Assembly (NCBI RefSeq): GCF_000255655.1
Contig: NZ_JH636436.1
Span: 99,636 to 163,635, forward strand
Reading direction: 5' to 3'
From: Schlesneria paludicola DSM 18645
Lineage (GTDB): Bacteria; Planctomycetota; Planctomycetia; Planctomycetales; Planctomycetaceae
Length of the DNA: 64,000 nucleotides
Position numbers and translations under genes: made by a program. The notes below the pieces were generated by a model that was given only the letters and a program-made list of their open reading frames with translations, was not told the DNA's origin and ran no database searches. Below, in pieces: positions 16,062 through 25,454 of the stretch (positions are counted from its first letter, which is position 1; every line of letters begins with the position of its first letter).

Positions 16062-17231
16062 CTAACGGTATTGTTCGAGCAGGGCATTGGTGGCGAGGAG
16101 CTCGCGTGAGAAACCCTCAACGATGTTGGGACTTCCGCCGCCGGGTAGCACTTCCCAGGTGTAGGTTTCGACCTCAAGGTGCGGCGCGTAGTCCAGTTCG
16201 GGAATGACGGCGAGGGCGCGTTTTAGTTCTGAGCGGGTCGTCCCGAGCGGTCCCAGGTGTTCCGCATCGACAGGGACATGGAAGTGGACTCGCCAGACCG
16301 GTGCAGTCCGGAATTCGTCGGCAGGCCGGGAGACCATATGGTCGTCCAGGTCGACGTATCGTGCGATCTTTCCTTCGGCCGTTTTGGCGAATGTCTGATG
16401 CAGATAGCGTGGTTCGATATAGCGGGCCAAGGCGGCCATCGCTTCGACACGCAGCGCGGGTTCAGTGACTTCGATGGCGCAGGTGATATGGATCTTGTTG
16501 AGGCGGATTTCCGCCTGGACCAATGATCGGATCGAGGCCGCAACATCTTCGAATTCGACCGCCTGATGACAGACGTCGTAACAGACACCGATATGGGTGC
16601 GAACGCAATTCACGGCGTTGGCATCTGACGCGTGTACGCGCAAACGATCGAAGAACTGAATCGTTTCCACGGTCGTTTCGATGACGCAAAACGGTTCGGG
16701 TTCGATCGCCAGACGGATCACGCGTCCGGTCTCGTGATACAGGCGATCGAGGCCGCGGGCGAGCTCGACTAATTGGGCCGCGCAGCGGTCTGCGAATTCC
16801 ACGGGTTGCTCGAAGGGCTTAAATCCGAGCGGCACGGTCGAGATACTGCCTTCGGCACCTTCGGGAAGGAGCGCCGCCAGACAGCGCGCACAGGCCAGAG
16901 TGTAGTTCAGTCGATCCGCGTGAGACCAATCGGGAAGATAGACATTTTCCTTGACGCGGGCGGAATGAAAGTCGCCATAGGGGAAGGCGTTCAGCGTGTA
17001 GCAACTGAGTCCCCTTGCCGCCAAACCTTCGCGGAATCGGGCTACGGCGTCTGGAGTTTGTTCCAATTCATGGACGACCGATGCGGCCAGCCACAGTCCG
17101 GCCGCCAGGTCTTTTCCATAGTTGGTCTTGATCGGCAGTGTGAATCGATCGAGTCCCTCTTCAACTTCGGCCACGGTGCGGCCGGGATGGACATTGGTGC
17201 AATAGCTGAGCGGTAAGGAACTGATTGTCAT
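16062..17231 (-). CDS. EboE-like xylose-isomerase-type TIM barrel protein
   Basis: A 389-residue protein resembling EboE, the TIM-barrel member of the ebo cluster linked to transport of polyprenyl-type metabolites in cyanobacteria and other bacteria. It begins LPLSYCTNVHPGRTVAEVEEGL, the hallmark start of that family, and shows isomerase/epimerase-like metal-site segments: LAIEPEPFCVIET (Glu), THIGVCYDVCHQAVEFED (Asp, His), IRLNKIHITCAIEV and WRVHFHVPVDAEHLG, with a final ETYTWEVLP. No signal peptide, so cytoplasmic. In known ebo clusters it sits with a UbiA prenyltransferase, a TatD-like hydrolase and a dehydroquinate-synthase-like enzyme; none is adjacent here, though a tatD gene lies 6 kb away. 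It is monocistronic. The precise reaction is unknown. Confidence 0.78.
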   Translation of the reverse strand: MTISSLPLSYCTNVHPGRTVAEVEEGLDRFTLPIKTNYGKDLAAGLWLAASVVHELEQTPDAVARFREGLAARGLSCYTLNAFPYGDFHSARVKENVYLPDWSHADRLNYTLACARCLAALLPEGAEGSISTVPLGFKPFEQPVEFADRCAAQLVELARGLDRLYHETGRVIRLAIEPEPFCVIETTVETIQFFDRLRVHASDANAVNCVRTHIGVCYDVCHQAVEFEDVAASIRSLVQAEIRLNKIHITCAIEVTEPALRVEAMAALARYIEPRYLHQTFAKTAEGKIARYVDLDDHMVSRPADEFRTAPVWRVHFHVPVDAEHLGPLGTTRSELKRALAVIPELDYAPHLEVETYTWEVLPGGGSPNIVEGFSRELLATNALLEQYR

Positions 17232-17464
17232 GGCAGGTGGGCTTCACGGAGGGACGGCGGTGTTGGACGCTCGGCCAATGGGCTGACGAAGAATCCATGG
17301 AAGCGGGCGCAAAACGAGGGCACGAACAGCCTTTGTTATAGCACCCTCATGCGTTCCTGCCCTCTGTAGAAAGTGGTAAATTCCGGTTCAGTACAGACAT
17401 TTTGACTGTACGAGTGTTCTGCCCCGAGAGGCTTACGAAATTGAGATTGATCGAGGTCGATAAA

Positions 17465-17504
17465 GACAACAAGCGGATCCCTGTGGGGGAATCCGCTTGT
17501 TGTC
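17465..17504 (-). terminator. Rho-independent-type terminator of the TPR lipoprotein gene
   Basis: A perfect 14-bp stem: GACAACAAGCGGAT at 17465-17478 pairs with ATCCGCTTGTTGTC at 17491-17504, with a 12-nt loop. On the minus strand the hairpin is followed by TTTA, 40 bases past the stop codon of the gene at 17544-18725. It lies in the otherwise empty 312-base gap upstream of the EboE-like gene. Confidence 0.75.
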
Positions 17505-17543
17505 ATGGGGTTCGGGCGAATGTGTTCCGTCAGGCAGTCGAAG

Positions 17544-18725
17544 TCAGTGTGGATCGACGACCGGGGCCGAGGCGGTCATTTCGGTGGCCGAGGCTTCGAA
17601 ATGTGCCGGATCGGCCTGAGGCGTGAGCGTCTGTCCGGGATTGTTGGAGACATACGGCGAATTGACGAGGTCACCCATTTGTGGTGGTGACAGCGGGATC
17701 TGGCCGTTTTGTGCGAGCGTCGTTGTGTCGAAGCTTTGGTAAGCCATCGTGGGCTGTCCGCCGCTGGGCATCCAGCTATTCATTGGGCCACCGAATTGAG
17801 TTGGCGGGTACGAGGCGATCGTCGGTTCGACATCACGGCCGCGCATCCGTCGTGCCCGGCGATTCGGTTCCATGCTCACTTCAGGAATCATGGCGGGGTC
17901 GTCTCCCATGGACATGTTCGACGCCATCATCGGGGCCGAGAATTCCATCGAACTGGCGGCCATCGTGGGATCCATGGTCATGATCTGGCCATCGGCGACC
18001 ATCATTCCGTCCGTCATCATGGGGGAGCTGGCCATCATCGGTACGCCCGAGTCTTGCATGATCGCCGAACGTGACGACAGTTTCGGATCGAGCAGCGTGG
18101 CCAGGCGCGATTGGACTTCCGGCTGATTCCAGTTGGCAGCCAGCGAACGTTCGTAATACGCGATCGCCGCGTCGCTACGGCCGGTTCCCTGATAGAGCTG
18201 CCCAAGATGTGACAGGGCGATTGGATTCGTCGGGCTGGCTTTCAGGGCGTTTCGCAGCGATTGTTCGGCACCCGCCATGTCACCGGATTCGCGTTGGATC
18301 CAGGCGAGTTCGATATTGGATTCGGGGACGTACGGCTGTGTTGCGACCCAGCCCACCAGCAGTTCCTGGGCTTCTGTCGTTCGTCCTTGCGAGACCATCA
18401 ACTGGGCCAGCGAGTGATACGTGGGCTGATGCATGGCGTTGATCGTCAGGTTGTGTTGCAGGATCCGTTCGCAACCGGCGACGTCACCCTGCTTTTGGAT
18501 GGCCATCGCCAGGTTGTGTCGGTAGTCAGGGTTACAGGGATCGTGGCGGACCGCTCGAGCGAACCGCTTCCGGGCTTGAACATAGTGCCCGCGGCTGTAT
18601 TGCCGCATGCCGGAACGGTTCATGGCCCAGCCGTTGCCGGCGTAACATCCGACGTTCGTGAGCAACAGGCCGAGAAGCAGGACTCGACACACGTTGATCG
18701 GCGACAGAAAGCCGTTGCTGCGCAT
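17544..18725 (-). CDS. TPR-repeat lipoprotein with Met-rich segment
   Basis: A 393-residue probable lipoprotein. ATG at 18725 (GGAG ten bases upstream) gives a signal peptide with a hydrophobic core VCRVLLLGLLLTNV and Cys27 in a near-lipobox VGC. Residues about 33-210 contain four to five TPR motifs (QYSRGHYVQARKRFARAVRHDPCNPDY, then SLAQLMVSQGRTTEAQELL, then SHLGQLYQGTGRSDAAIAYYERSLA). Residues 223-285 are strikingly Met-rich: 17 Met in about 63 residues, often as MM pairs with Ser, Asp and Ala. The C-terminal 110 residues are Pro/Gln/Ser-rich and disordered in character. TPRs suggest a protein scaffold at the envelope; the Met-rich part could bind Cu(I)/Ag(I), but no copper gene is adjacent. 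Closed by the hairpin at 17465-17504. Confidence 0.85.
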   Translation of the reverse strand: MRSNGFLSPINVCRVLLLGLLLTNVGCYAGNGWAMNRSGMRQYSRGHYVQARKRFARAVRHDPCNPDYRHNLAMAIQKQGDVAGCERILQHNLTINAMHQPTYHSLAQLMVSQGRTTEAQELLVGWVATQPYVPESNIELAWIQRESGDMAGAEQSLRNALKASPTNPIALSHLGQLYQGTGRSDAAIAYYERSLAANWNQPEVQSRLATLLDPKLSSRSAIMQDSGVPMMASSPMMTDGMMVADGQIMTMDPTMAASSMEFSAPMMASNMSMGDDPAMIPEVSMEPNRRARRMRGRDVEPTIASYPPTQFGGPMNSWMPSGGQPTMAYQSFDTTTLAQNGQIPLSPPQMGDLVNSPYVSNNPGQTLTPQADPAHFEASATEMTASAPVVDPH

Positions 18726-19390
18726 AGTTTCGCGGCTCCAGATTTTCAGGAGATGTTCGACACGAACTCGGCCGACAGACGTCAGCACCGAACGTGACAA
18801 TGGGAAATGATTTGAATTGTGGGAGTTGGAGGTCGGGAACATATCCCAGGGTTTCAAGAGCGGCAAGCCGACTTTATCCCATCCGCGGTTTCCTGCGGAA
18901 AATCTCAGAAATCGCCGCGACCGCCGTTGAGTTCAGGTAAAAACTGCCGATCGGATCGGTTTTCACCTTGGTTTGCACGATGGCTGGCACCCATTGGGAG
19001 CAACTTTGAATTGGTGTCACATGGGATTTGAACGAGACACAGAGACGGGGAGACACAGAGAAGACGTAGAGAACGTCGTGAGGCGAAATGTGGGCTTCAC
19101 GGCCTGTTGCAAGAAGGGGACAGGTAATTCAGGTTGGTTGGCGGGATTTCAGGATCGGCATTGTTTCGACGGTTCAAGAGTGCATACTAGTGGTGCGGGA
19201 TGAATCCAACTTGGATTGGTCCGCTGGGGGATCGAGTCGCCGCAGAGTGCCCATTCCCCGAAGTTGATGATGCCGATGGGGACGTGAAAATTTCCGCGGC
19301 AGAGTGTCAGGGGCGATGTCATCTGGAATGTCTGTCGCCATGTGGGACGAAGCCCGATGGGCTCAAACCTTGTTTTCTCTGGAGATCACC
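18726..19390. other. 665-bp gene-free interval with a family C fragment
   Basis: Between two divergent genes. At about 19033-19058 the sequence cacagagacggggagacac is one terminal arm of a family C element without its partner arm, so a solo or decayed copy. No other repeat, RNA gene or convincing coding frame is seen; the promoters of the TPR lipoprotein and DUF3500 genes must lie here. Confidence 0.5.
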
Positions 19391-20422
19391 ATGAATGAGT
19401 GCCCCGATTGCTCGAATGGCATGCCGCCTATGATTTCTCGACGAGGATTCGTCCAAACGGTCGGTGCCGTGACGGCCGTCGCCGCCTTGCCGCGATTGGG
19501 ACGATCGGCGGACGACGCCAAGCCGAATTCGGAATCACTCGTCAAGAAACTGTACGAGTCGCTGACGCCCGCTCAGAAGGAAGAGATCTGTTTTGATTGG
19601 AATCACACGGATGACCGTGGTCTGCTGCGGACGCACGTCTCGAACAACTGGCAGATTACCGGCGATCACAAGATCTCGTCGAATTTCTACACGGCCGATC
19701 AGCAAGGAATGATCGAGGCCCTGTTCTGGGGGTTGTACGCACCTGATTGGCACGACCGGATCAAGAAGCAGTTGAAAGACGACGCCGACGGATACGGCAA
19801 AGAGCAATCGATCGCCATTTTTGGCGAACCGGGAACTGGCAAATTTGAGTTCGTCATGACCGGTCGTCACCTGACGATTCGTTGTGATGGCGACAGCACC
19901 GAGCATGTCGCGTTCGGCGGTCCGATCTTCTACGGGCATGCCGCGTCGTCGTTCAATGAAGAGGTTGGGCATCCCGGCAATGTCTTCTGGTATCAGGCTC
20001 AGAAGGCAAATGGCCTGTACAAGATGCTGGATGGCAAGCAGCGGGCCGAGGCTCTGGTCGAAGTGGCTCCTAAAGAGAGTCTGGTTCATTTCGGCGGCCC
20101 CGATGGGAAACCACAAGGGATCGTCATCAGCGAACTGTCGTCCGACCAGAAAGAGTACGCCCAGAAGGTGCTGGACGCTTTGGTTGAACCGTACCGGACG
20201 TCGGACCGTGAAGAAGTTCGCAAGTGCCTTCAGGCTCAGGGCGGGCTGGATCGTTGCCGACTGGCGTTCTACAAATCGGGCGATCTCGGCAACGACGGCG
20301 AATGGGACAACTGGCGTCTGGAAGGGCCGTCGTTCGTCTGGCACTACCGCGGCACGCCGCATGTTCATGTCTGGGTGAACATTGCAGACGATCCCTCGGT
20401 TAAGATTTCGGCACGCGGTTGA
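19391..20422 (+). CDS. DUF3500 family protein, Tat-exported
   Basis: A 343-residue protein. ATG at 19391 has GGAG eight bases upstream. The N-terminus carries a Tat signal: SRRGFVQTVGAVTAVAALPRL (about 16-36), so it is exported folded. The mature part matches what I know of DUF3500: LYESLTPAQKEEICFDW, SNNWQITG, QGMIEALFWGLYAPDW, then SIAIFGEPGTGKFEFVMTGRHLTIRCDGD and FGGPIFYGH, and a late HYRGTPHVHVWVNI with paired His. The family has no established function; the His/Asp content hints at metal binding. It is monocistronic and followed by a hairpin at 20528-20566. Confidence 0.8.
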   Translation: MNECPDCSNGMPPMISRRGFVQTVGAVTAVAALPRLGRSADDAKPNSESLVKKLYESLTPAQKEEICFDWNHTDDRGLLRTHVSNNWQITGDHKISSNFYTADQQGMIEALFWGLYAPDWHDRIKKQLKDDADGYGKEQSIAIFGEPGTGKFEFVMTGRHLTIRCDGDSTEHVAFGGPIFYGHAASSFNEEVGHPGNVFWYQAQKANGLYKMLDGKQRAEALVEVAPKESLVHFGGPDGKPQGIVISELSSDQKEYAQKVLDALVEPYRTSDREEVRKCLQAQGGLDRCRLAFYKSGDLGNDGEWDNWRLEGPSFVWHYRGTPHVHVWVNIADDPSVKISARG

Positions 20423-20527
20423 GACTGGATGGATGGATCGGGGTTCTGACTGTTAAGGTCTCGCTCGGCGAGGTCTCGACATTGGAACGTCCGGCAAAAA
20501 GAAGTTGATTGAGTAAACGATAATCAC

Positions 20528-20566
20528 AGCGTGACCAGACCGGTTTCGGACGGATCTGGTCACGCT
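20528..20566 (+). terminator. Hairpin downstream of the DUF3500 gene
   Basis: AGCGTGACCAGA (20528-20539) pairs perfectly with TCTGGTCACGCT (20555-20566); CCG and CGG in the loop can extend the stem. There is no T-run after it, so it may be a weak or Rho-assisted terminator. It lies 105 bases past the DUF3500 stop and 56 bases before recJ. Confidence 0.5.
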
Positions 20567-20621
20567 GTTGAGGCAAGCGATCGTCGGTGACGACGTTCGG
20601 AATTAGGAATGGGGTCACGGG

Positions 20622-22382
20622 ATGCATCGAACCTGGCGAATCGCGACGCACGATCGTGCGTACGTGAAGGATCTTAGTGTTCGCTTGAAGGTCACGGCGC
20701 TGATCGCGCAGGTTTTGGTGGCACGTGGACATCAACGGCTGGAATCGGCCGAGAATTATCTCGCCAAAAAGCTGACGACGCTGCACGACCCAGAGCTTTT
20801 GCCGGGGTTGAGTGCTGCTGCCGATCGGATTGTGGCCGCCGTACAATCCAAACGACGGATTACGATCTATGGTGACTACGACGTCGATGGTGTGACGGCC
20901 ACAAGCCTGCTGTGGCATTGTTTGCAGCTCATCGGCGCCAAGGTGGATTATTATATTCCCTCACGCATGGAAGAAGGCTACGGGCTGAATTGCGATGCGA
21001 TTCGGCAGCTTCATTCTGAAGACCCGACGCGCCTGTTGGTGAGCGTCGATTGCGGAATTACCAGTTGCACCGAAGCGGCCCTCGCGCGGGAACTGGGGCT
21101 CGAACTGATCATCACCGATCATCACACGCCGTCGGAAACGTTGCCCGAGGCCGACGTGCTGGTTCATCCACGACTGCCGGGAAGCTATCCCTTCGGCGAA
21201 CTGTGCGGAGTCGGTGTCGCGTTCAAACTGGCGTGGGCCATCTGTGCGCGGATGGGTGACGGCAAGCGAGCGTCACCGCGGATGCGCGAATTTCTGCTCA
21301 GCGCCATCGGTCTGGCCGCGATCGGCACGATCGCCGACGTCGTGCCCCTGATCGACGAGAACCGAGTGCTGGTGCATTTTGGTCTGGCCAGCCTGCTCGA
21401 TCGCGCCAACCCTGGACTGCAGGAATTGCTGAAGGTGGCGAAGGTGTCGGACAAGGGCACGCTGCAGGCGGAAGACATCGCGTTTGCCGTCGCACCGCGG
21501 ATCAATGCCGCCGGTCGACTGGGACAGGCCCGTTTGGCCGTGGAACTGCTGACGACCAGCGATCGAGATCGTGCGGTGGCCCTGGCGACGTACCTCGACG
21601 GGTTGAACAAAGATCGACAGTCTGTCGAGCGGAAGATGCTGAAGCAGGCGAAAGAGCTTGTCGAAGAGAATGCGGAATGGGCCGACCATCGGGCGCTGGT
21701 GTTGTCGCATTGCGAATGGCACCCGGGTGTGATTGGGATCGTGGCCACGCGTGTTGCCGAGCACTTCCAACGTCCGACGATCATGATTGCGCTGGGCGGT
21801 TTGAACGGATTCGCTCAAGGGTCAGGTCGTTCGTTTGCGGGGTTCAATCTGCATTCGGGGCTGTTGGCGTGCCGCGATCATCTTGAAACGTTCGGCGGTC
21901 ATCATGCGGCGGCGGGGTTGAAGATTCGCATGGATGCGATCGATGCATTCCGCCAAGCCTTTGTCAGCCATGTGCGCGAGAATCATGTGGCGGCGCCCGG
22001 TGCCTCGGAACTGCAGATCGACTCGGAAGTCCAATTGAGTGACCTGACGATTCGTTCGGTGACCGAACTGGAACGCCTGGGTCCCTTTGGTGCGGCCAAT
22101 CCCCGGCCGATCTTTGTCGCGTCGAACGTGGAACTCGCGTCACCTCCGAAGAAGATGGGGGAAGGGGAGCGGCACCTGTCGATTTTCGTCAAGCAGTATG
22201 GTCAGAAGATGCGTGGTGTCGCCTTTGGTAAGGGCGATTGGGCAGATGAAATCGCAGGGCACGGCGGCCCGATTTCGATCTGCTTCCAGCCGACGATCAA
22301 TCGCTTTCAGGGGCGAGAAAGCGTGGAATTCCATCTGATCGACTGGCAACCGGAGCACGCTGCCGCGGGCGTTGCCGTTTGA
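20622..22382 (+). CDS. recJ: Single-strand DNA-specific 5'-3' exonuclease RecJ
   Basis: Degrades 5'-ended ssDNA in RecF-pathway recombination, base-excision and mismatch repair. The 586-residue protein has the DHH-superfamily motifs in order: ITIYGDYDVDGVTAT (motif I), LVSVDCGIT (motif II), IITDHHTPS (DHH, motif III), GVGVAFKLAW and IGTIADVVPL (motif IV), then the DHHA1 domain with GVIGIVATRVAEHFQRPTIMI, GSGRSFAGFNL and the GGHHAAAG signature, and a C-terminal OB-fold (ERLGPFGAANPRPIF...). Length is normal for the family. ATG at 20622 begins the conserved WRIA region. It converges on tatD. Confidence 0.97.
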   Translation: MHRTWRIATHDRAYVKDLSVRLKVTALIAQVLVARGHQRLESAENYLAKKLTTLHDPELLPGLSAAADRIVAAVQSKRRITIYGDYDVDGVTATSLLWHCLQLIGAKVDYYIPSRMEEGYGLNCDAIRQLHSEDPTRLLVSVDCGITSCTEAALARELGLELIITDHHTPSETLPEADVLVHPRLPGSYPFGELCGVGVAFKLAWAICARMGDGKRASPRMREFLLSAIGLAAIGTIADVVPLIDENRVLVHFGLASLLDRANPGLQELLKVAKVSDKGTLQAEDIAFAVAPRINAAGRLGQARLAVELLTTSDRDRAVALATYLDGLNKDRQSVERKMLKQAKELVEENAEWADHRALVLSHCEWHPGVIGIVATRVAEHFQRPTIMIALGGLNGFAQGSGRSFAGFNLHSGLLACRDHLETFGGHHAAAGLKIRMDAIDAFRQAFVSHVRENHVAAPGASELQIDSEVQLSDLTIRSVTELERLGPFGAANPRPIFVASNVELASPPKKMGEGERHLSIFVKQYGQKMRGVAFGKGDWADEIAGHGGPISICFQPTINRFQGRESVEFHLIDWQPEHAAAGVAV

Positions 22383-22390
22383 CGTCGTCA

Positions 22391-22427
22391 CAATCACGCC
22401 ACGAGGAATTTGCTCATGGCGTGATTG
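22391..22427. terminator. Bidirectional terminator hairpin between recJ and tatD
   Basis: CAATCACGCCA (22391-22401) pairs with TGGCGTGATTG (22417-22427), loop 15 nt, in the 64-base gap between the converging recJ and tatD genes. A-rich and T-rich bases flank it only weakly (gaaacc on the right), so efficiency is uncertain. Confidence 0.55.
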
Positions 22428-22446
22428 AAACCATCGGATGGTGGGG

Positions 22447-23223
22447 TCAGCCGGGGAGTCGGAAGAGGCGACGTGCGTTGGCGGTCGTTGCGTCGGCAAT
22501 CTCTTCTTTGCTCGTCTGGCGAATTTCAGCAAGGCATGCGGCGGTGAGGCGGACGTGTGCCGGTTCGTTTCGTTTGCCGCGAAACGGTGTGGGTGCCAGA
22601 TACGGCGCGTCGGTTTCGATCAGGACGCGGTCGAGGGGAATTCCTGCTGCCACCTGTCGCTGTGCCTCGTTCTTTTTGAAGGTCACCATGCCGCCGAAAC
22701 CGAGATACAGTCCCAGATCCAGGCAGATCGTGGCCATGTCGGCCGAACCGCAAAAGGCATGGATCACACCATTCAGCGGCTGGTCTTGAGGTTGGCGGCG
22801 GAGCTGTGCGACGACTTCGGTCTCGGATTCGCGGCAATGCACGACGAACGGCAAACCGGTTTCGCGCGACAGGGCGAGATGCCGATCGAAGTAGTCGGCC
22901 TGGAGTTCCAGGGGGGAATGATCCCAGTACTTGTCGAGGCCCGTTTCACCCAGTCCGACGACTTTGGGCGATTTGGCGAGTTCGACGATTTGCTCCCAGT
23001 CGCCGGGTGCGGCCGCCGAGACGTAGTTGGGGTGCAATCCGACCGTGGCGTAAACCTGCGGGAATCGCTCTGTCAATTCAATGACTCGCCGACAGCTTTC
23101 CAGTGTTATCCCGATCGCCACCATCGCCACGACGCCCGAGTCGACTGCGCGCTGAACGACGTCAGCACAGTCTTGAGTGAAAGCGTCTTCGTCGAGGTGG
23201 CAATGGGTATCAATCCATTCCAC
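22447..23223 (-). CDS. tatD: TatD-family metal-dependent DNase/hydrolase
   Basis: A 258-residue amidohydrolase-fold enzyme with 3'-5' DNase activity in characterised relatives. Motifs: WIDTHCHLDEDAF (HxH metal site, 6-8), ATVGLHPNYV, VVGLGETGLDKYWDHSP (Glu ligand), LPFVVHCRESETEV (His), GVIHAFCGS (His) and RVLIETDAPYLAPTPFRGKRNEPAHV (Asp). All ligands are present. It starts at GTG with AGGA ten bases upstream. The ferritin-like gene lies 67 bases upstream on the same strand and nuoN 57 bases before that, so readthrough from the nuo block is possible. Residues after about 240 match TatD length norms. Confidence 0.94.
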   Translation of the reverse strand: MEWIDTHCHLDEDAFTQDCADVVQRAVDSGVVAMVAIGITLESCRRVIELTERFPQVYATVGLHPNYVSAAAPGDWEQIVELAKSPKVVGLGETGLDKYWDHSPLELQADYFDRHLALSRETGLPFVVHCRESETEVVAQLRRQPQDQPLNGVIHAFCGSADMATICLDLGLYLGFGGMVTFKKNEAQRQVAAGIPLDRVLIETDAPYLAPTPFRGKRNEPAHVRLTAACLAEIRQTSKEEIADATTANARRLFRLPG

Positions 23224-23290
23224 GAAAGCGGTCCTTTTATCACGTTGGCGATCGACGGGCAGGCCGGATCGCCGCGCGACACGGCTTGTT

Positions 23291-23725
23291 TCAAGCCGCT
23301 GCGCCCACGGTCGACAGCGATTGCAACCGTTCCGTGAGTTGACGTTCGGACGCCAGGACCTGTTCGATCAGTTGTACTGCTTCGGGATCATCCACGCAGG
23401 TATGCGTGGCTTCCTCGAGTTCAACCAGCACGGCCTTCTGGTTCACAAGAATCAGTTTTAGCAGATACTTCAGCGAGAGAAAGTGCAGGTCGGTGAAGCT
23501 GGCGGGAAATCCGCCGAAATCGATCGGCCAGCGGCGTTCGGTTAGAAGGTCAGACAACTGGGCGACATGCTCTTGCTGAGTCGCGACCAGTGACGTGAAT
23601 TCTTCCTGCAGGGCGGCTTCGGAGCGGCTCGACCAGGTGGAACAGTGACCAACATACTGCAGCAGGCTGCGGCCGATGTCGATCTGTAACTGGTTCAGTT
23701 TCGCATTGTGTTGAACGTGTGCCAT
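23291..23725 (-). CDS. Ferritin-like four-helix protein, unknown function
   Basis: A 144-residue all-helical protein. Helices about 5-30, 36-62, 78-104 and 108-138 give a four-helix-bundle pattern, with LQEEFTSLVATQQEHVAQLSDLL and DLHFLSLKYLLKLILVNQKAVLVELEEA containing Glu/His positions as seen in ferritin-like or DUF2383-like bundles. I cannot demonstrate a full diiron ExxH set, so metal binding is unproven. It is positioned 57 bases after nuoN and 67 before tatD on the same strand; whether it belongs functionally with complex I is unknown. Confidence 0.7.
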   Translation of the reverse strand: MAHVQHNAKLNQLQIDIGRSLLQYVGHCSTWSSRSEAALQEEFTSLVATQQEHVAQLSDLLTERRWPIDFGGFPASFTDLHFLSLKYLLKLILVNQKAVLVELEEATHTCVDDPEAVQLIEQVLASERQLTERLQSLSTVGAAA

Positions 23726-23782
23726 GAATGATATCTAGCCGCGAGGTGAACCAAACCAAACTTTGAACAATGTCGGTCGCTC

Positions 23783-25396
23783 TTAGAAAAACGCACGCGC
23801 CGCATGCAGAGCGACTTTCGAGAGCGGATTGATGATGATTCCCAGAAATACCACCATGCCCGACAGCAGCATGACGAAGACTCCTGAAGAGGACGCCACT
23901 GGCAGAGCGACCGGTGTGCTGCCCGCGGGGCGTTCGCTGATGCACATGAACTTGGCGACTCGCAGGTAGTAGAACAGGCTGAGCACCGTGTTGACACCGC
24001 CCGCGATTAAGACCACCCACATGAACCAGTGCACCTGCGTGGCATCGTACAGAGCCATAAAGATGAAGGCCTTGCCGTAGAATCCACCGAGCGGTGGAAT
24101 GCCGACCAGACTGAACAGGCAGATGGCCATACAGACCGCCAGCAGCGGGGCCTGTTGTGCCAGACCTTTGTAATCTTCGATCTCTTCTGAGAACGTTTGA
24201 TTGCGAATCAGCGCGGCGATCGCGAAGGCACCGAGGTTCATGAACAGATAAACGCATAGGTAATAAAGCAAACCCTGGATGGCGCGTTGTCCCGATTCGG
24301 CACCCATCGCACCGCTCTTCAGAACCAGCAGTGCCGAGACTGCCATCAGCATGTAGCCCGCATGGGCGATCGTGGAATAGGCCAGCATTCGTTTGATGTT
24401 CTGCTGGGAATACGCGGCGAGATTTCCGAACGTGGCGGTGATCGACGCCAGAAAGCCGAGACCCAACCCGAATGTCAGTGCCAAGTCTTGCGAGGGGCCC
24501 GTCGCGTCGCCCGTCAGGCTCAGCGAGAACCGCACGAGCAGCGCGAAGGCGGCGGCCTTCGAGGCGATTGAAAGGAAGCCGCCGACTTCTGCCGAGGCAC
24601 CATGGAAGGCGTCGGGGCACCAGAAGTGGAATGGCACGAGCGACAGCTTGAACGCAAAGCCGACCGTAATCATCAGCAGGGCGAGCATCATGTAGCGGAT
24701 TGTCGGATCGTTGTAGCTGGAGTGGCCTGCAAACACGGCCTGAAACCGTGATGCCATTTCCGGGAACTCGGCGGTGCCCAAAAGTCCTGCGAGCAGGCTG
24801 ATGCCGAACAGCATCACCCCGGCGGCGCCTGCACCGTAAATGACGAACTTCAATGCGGCCTCGCTGCTTTGGCGGCGTCCTTTCAAGAAGCCGGTCATCG
24901 CATAGCTGGGCACGCTGGCCATCTCGACCCCGAGAAACATCATCAGCAGATGATTGGCGCTCGACATCAGCATCATCCCGATGACCGCTCCGGACAGAAG
25001 CGAGTAGAAATCGGGAGCGTCTTCGTCATCGGGGATGCCGGTCAGCACCGTCAATACGATCACGAACACCAGGAAGAACGTCAAAAAGCCGCGGAAGAAG
25101 ATCGAGAACGGGTCGTGCATCGCCAGGCCGGTGAAGATCTGCACCGACTCGGCGCCGGGTTGGCTGATTTCCCAGAACTGGAACAGCACGGTGACGAATG
25201 CTGCCATGCTGCCGAACAGTGCGATCCAGTGGGTGGGGATCACACGATCAAGACTCGTCAGCCGCGCCAGCAGCATCAGCACGATCGAGCCCGAAAGGAT
25301 CAGTTCCGGCGCAAAGAGCACCAGTGATTGGAGGGTGGAAGCTTGACCAGCCACACCACCGTTCAGGAACTGCTGTAAAAGTGCTTGGAAATCCAT
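23783..25396 (-). CDS. nuoN: NADH-quinone oxidoreductase subunit N
   Basis: Antiporter-like proton-pumping subunit of complex I. The 537-residue protein has about 14 membrane helices and the family segments MMLMSSANHLLMMFLGVEMASVPSYAMTGF (key Glu), SLVPFHFWCPDAFHGASAEVGGFLSIASKAAAFALLVRF (Lys and TM7-8 broken-helix region), NIKRMLAYSTIAHAGYMLM and IPPLGGFYGKAFIF. It is the last nuo gene of a minus-strand block read H-J-K-L-M-N, 58 bases after nuoM. Length is slightly above the usual 480-500 residues. Confidence 0.96.
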   Translation of the reverse strand: MDFQALLQQFLNGGVAGQASTLQSLVLFAPELILSGSIVLMLLARLTSLDRVIPTHWIALFGSMAAFVTVLFQFWEISQPGAESVQIFTGLAMHDPFSIFFRGFLTFFLVFVIVLTVLTGIPDDEDAPDFYSLLSGAVIGMMLMSSANHLLMMFLGVEMASVPSYAMTGFLKGRRQSSEAALKFVIYGAGAAGVMLFGISLLAGLLGTAEFPEMASRFQAVFAGHSSYNDPTIRYMMLALLMITVGFAFKLSLVPFHFWCPDAFHGASAEVGGFLSIASKAAAFALLVRFSLSLTGDATGPSQDLALTFGLGLGFLASITATFGNLAAYSQQNIKRMLAYSTIAHAGYMLMAVSALLVLKSGAMGAESGQRAIQGLLYYLCVYLFMNLGAFAIAALIRNQTFSEEIEDYKGLAQQAPLLAVCMAICLFSLVGIPPLGGFYGKAFIFMALYDATQVHWFMWVVLIAGGVNTVLSLFYYLRVAKFMCISERPAGSTPVALPVASSSGVFVMLLSGMVVFLGIIINPLSKVALHAARAFF

Positions 25397-25454
25397 GAGG
25401 AATGGCGATCACGTAAGCGACTTGCGGATCAGACGAATCAACGACAACCAGACG

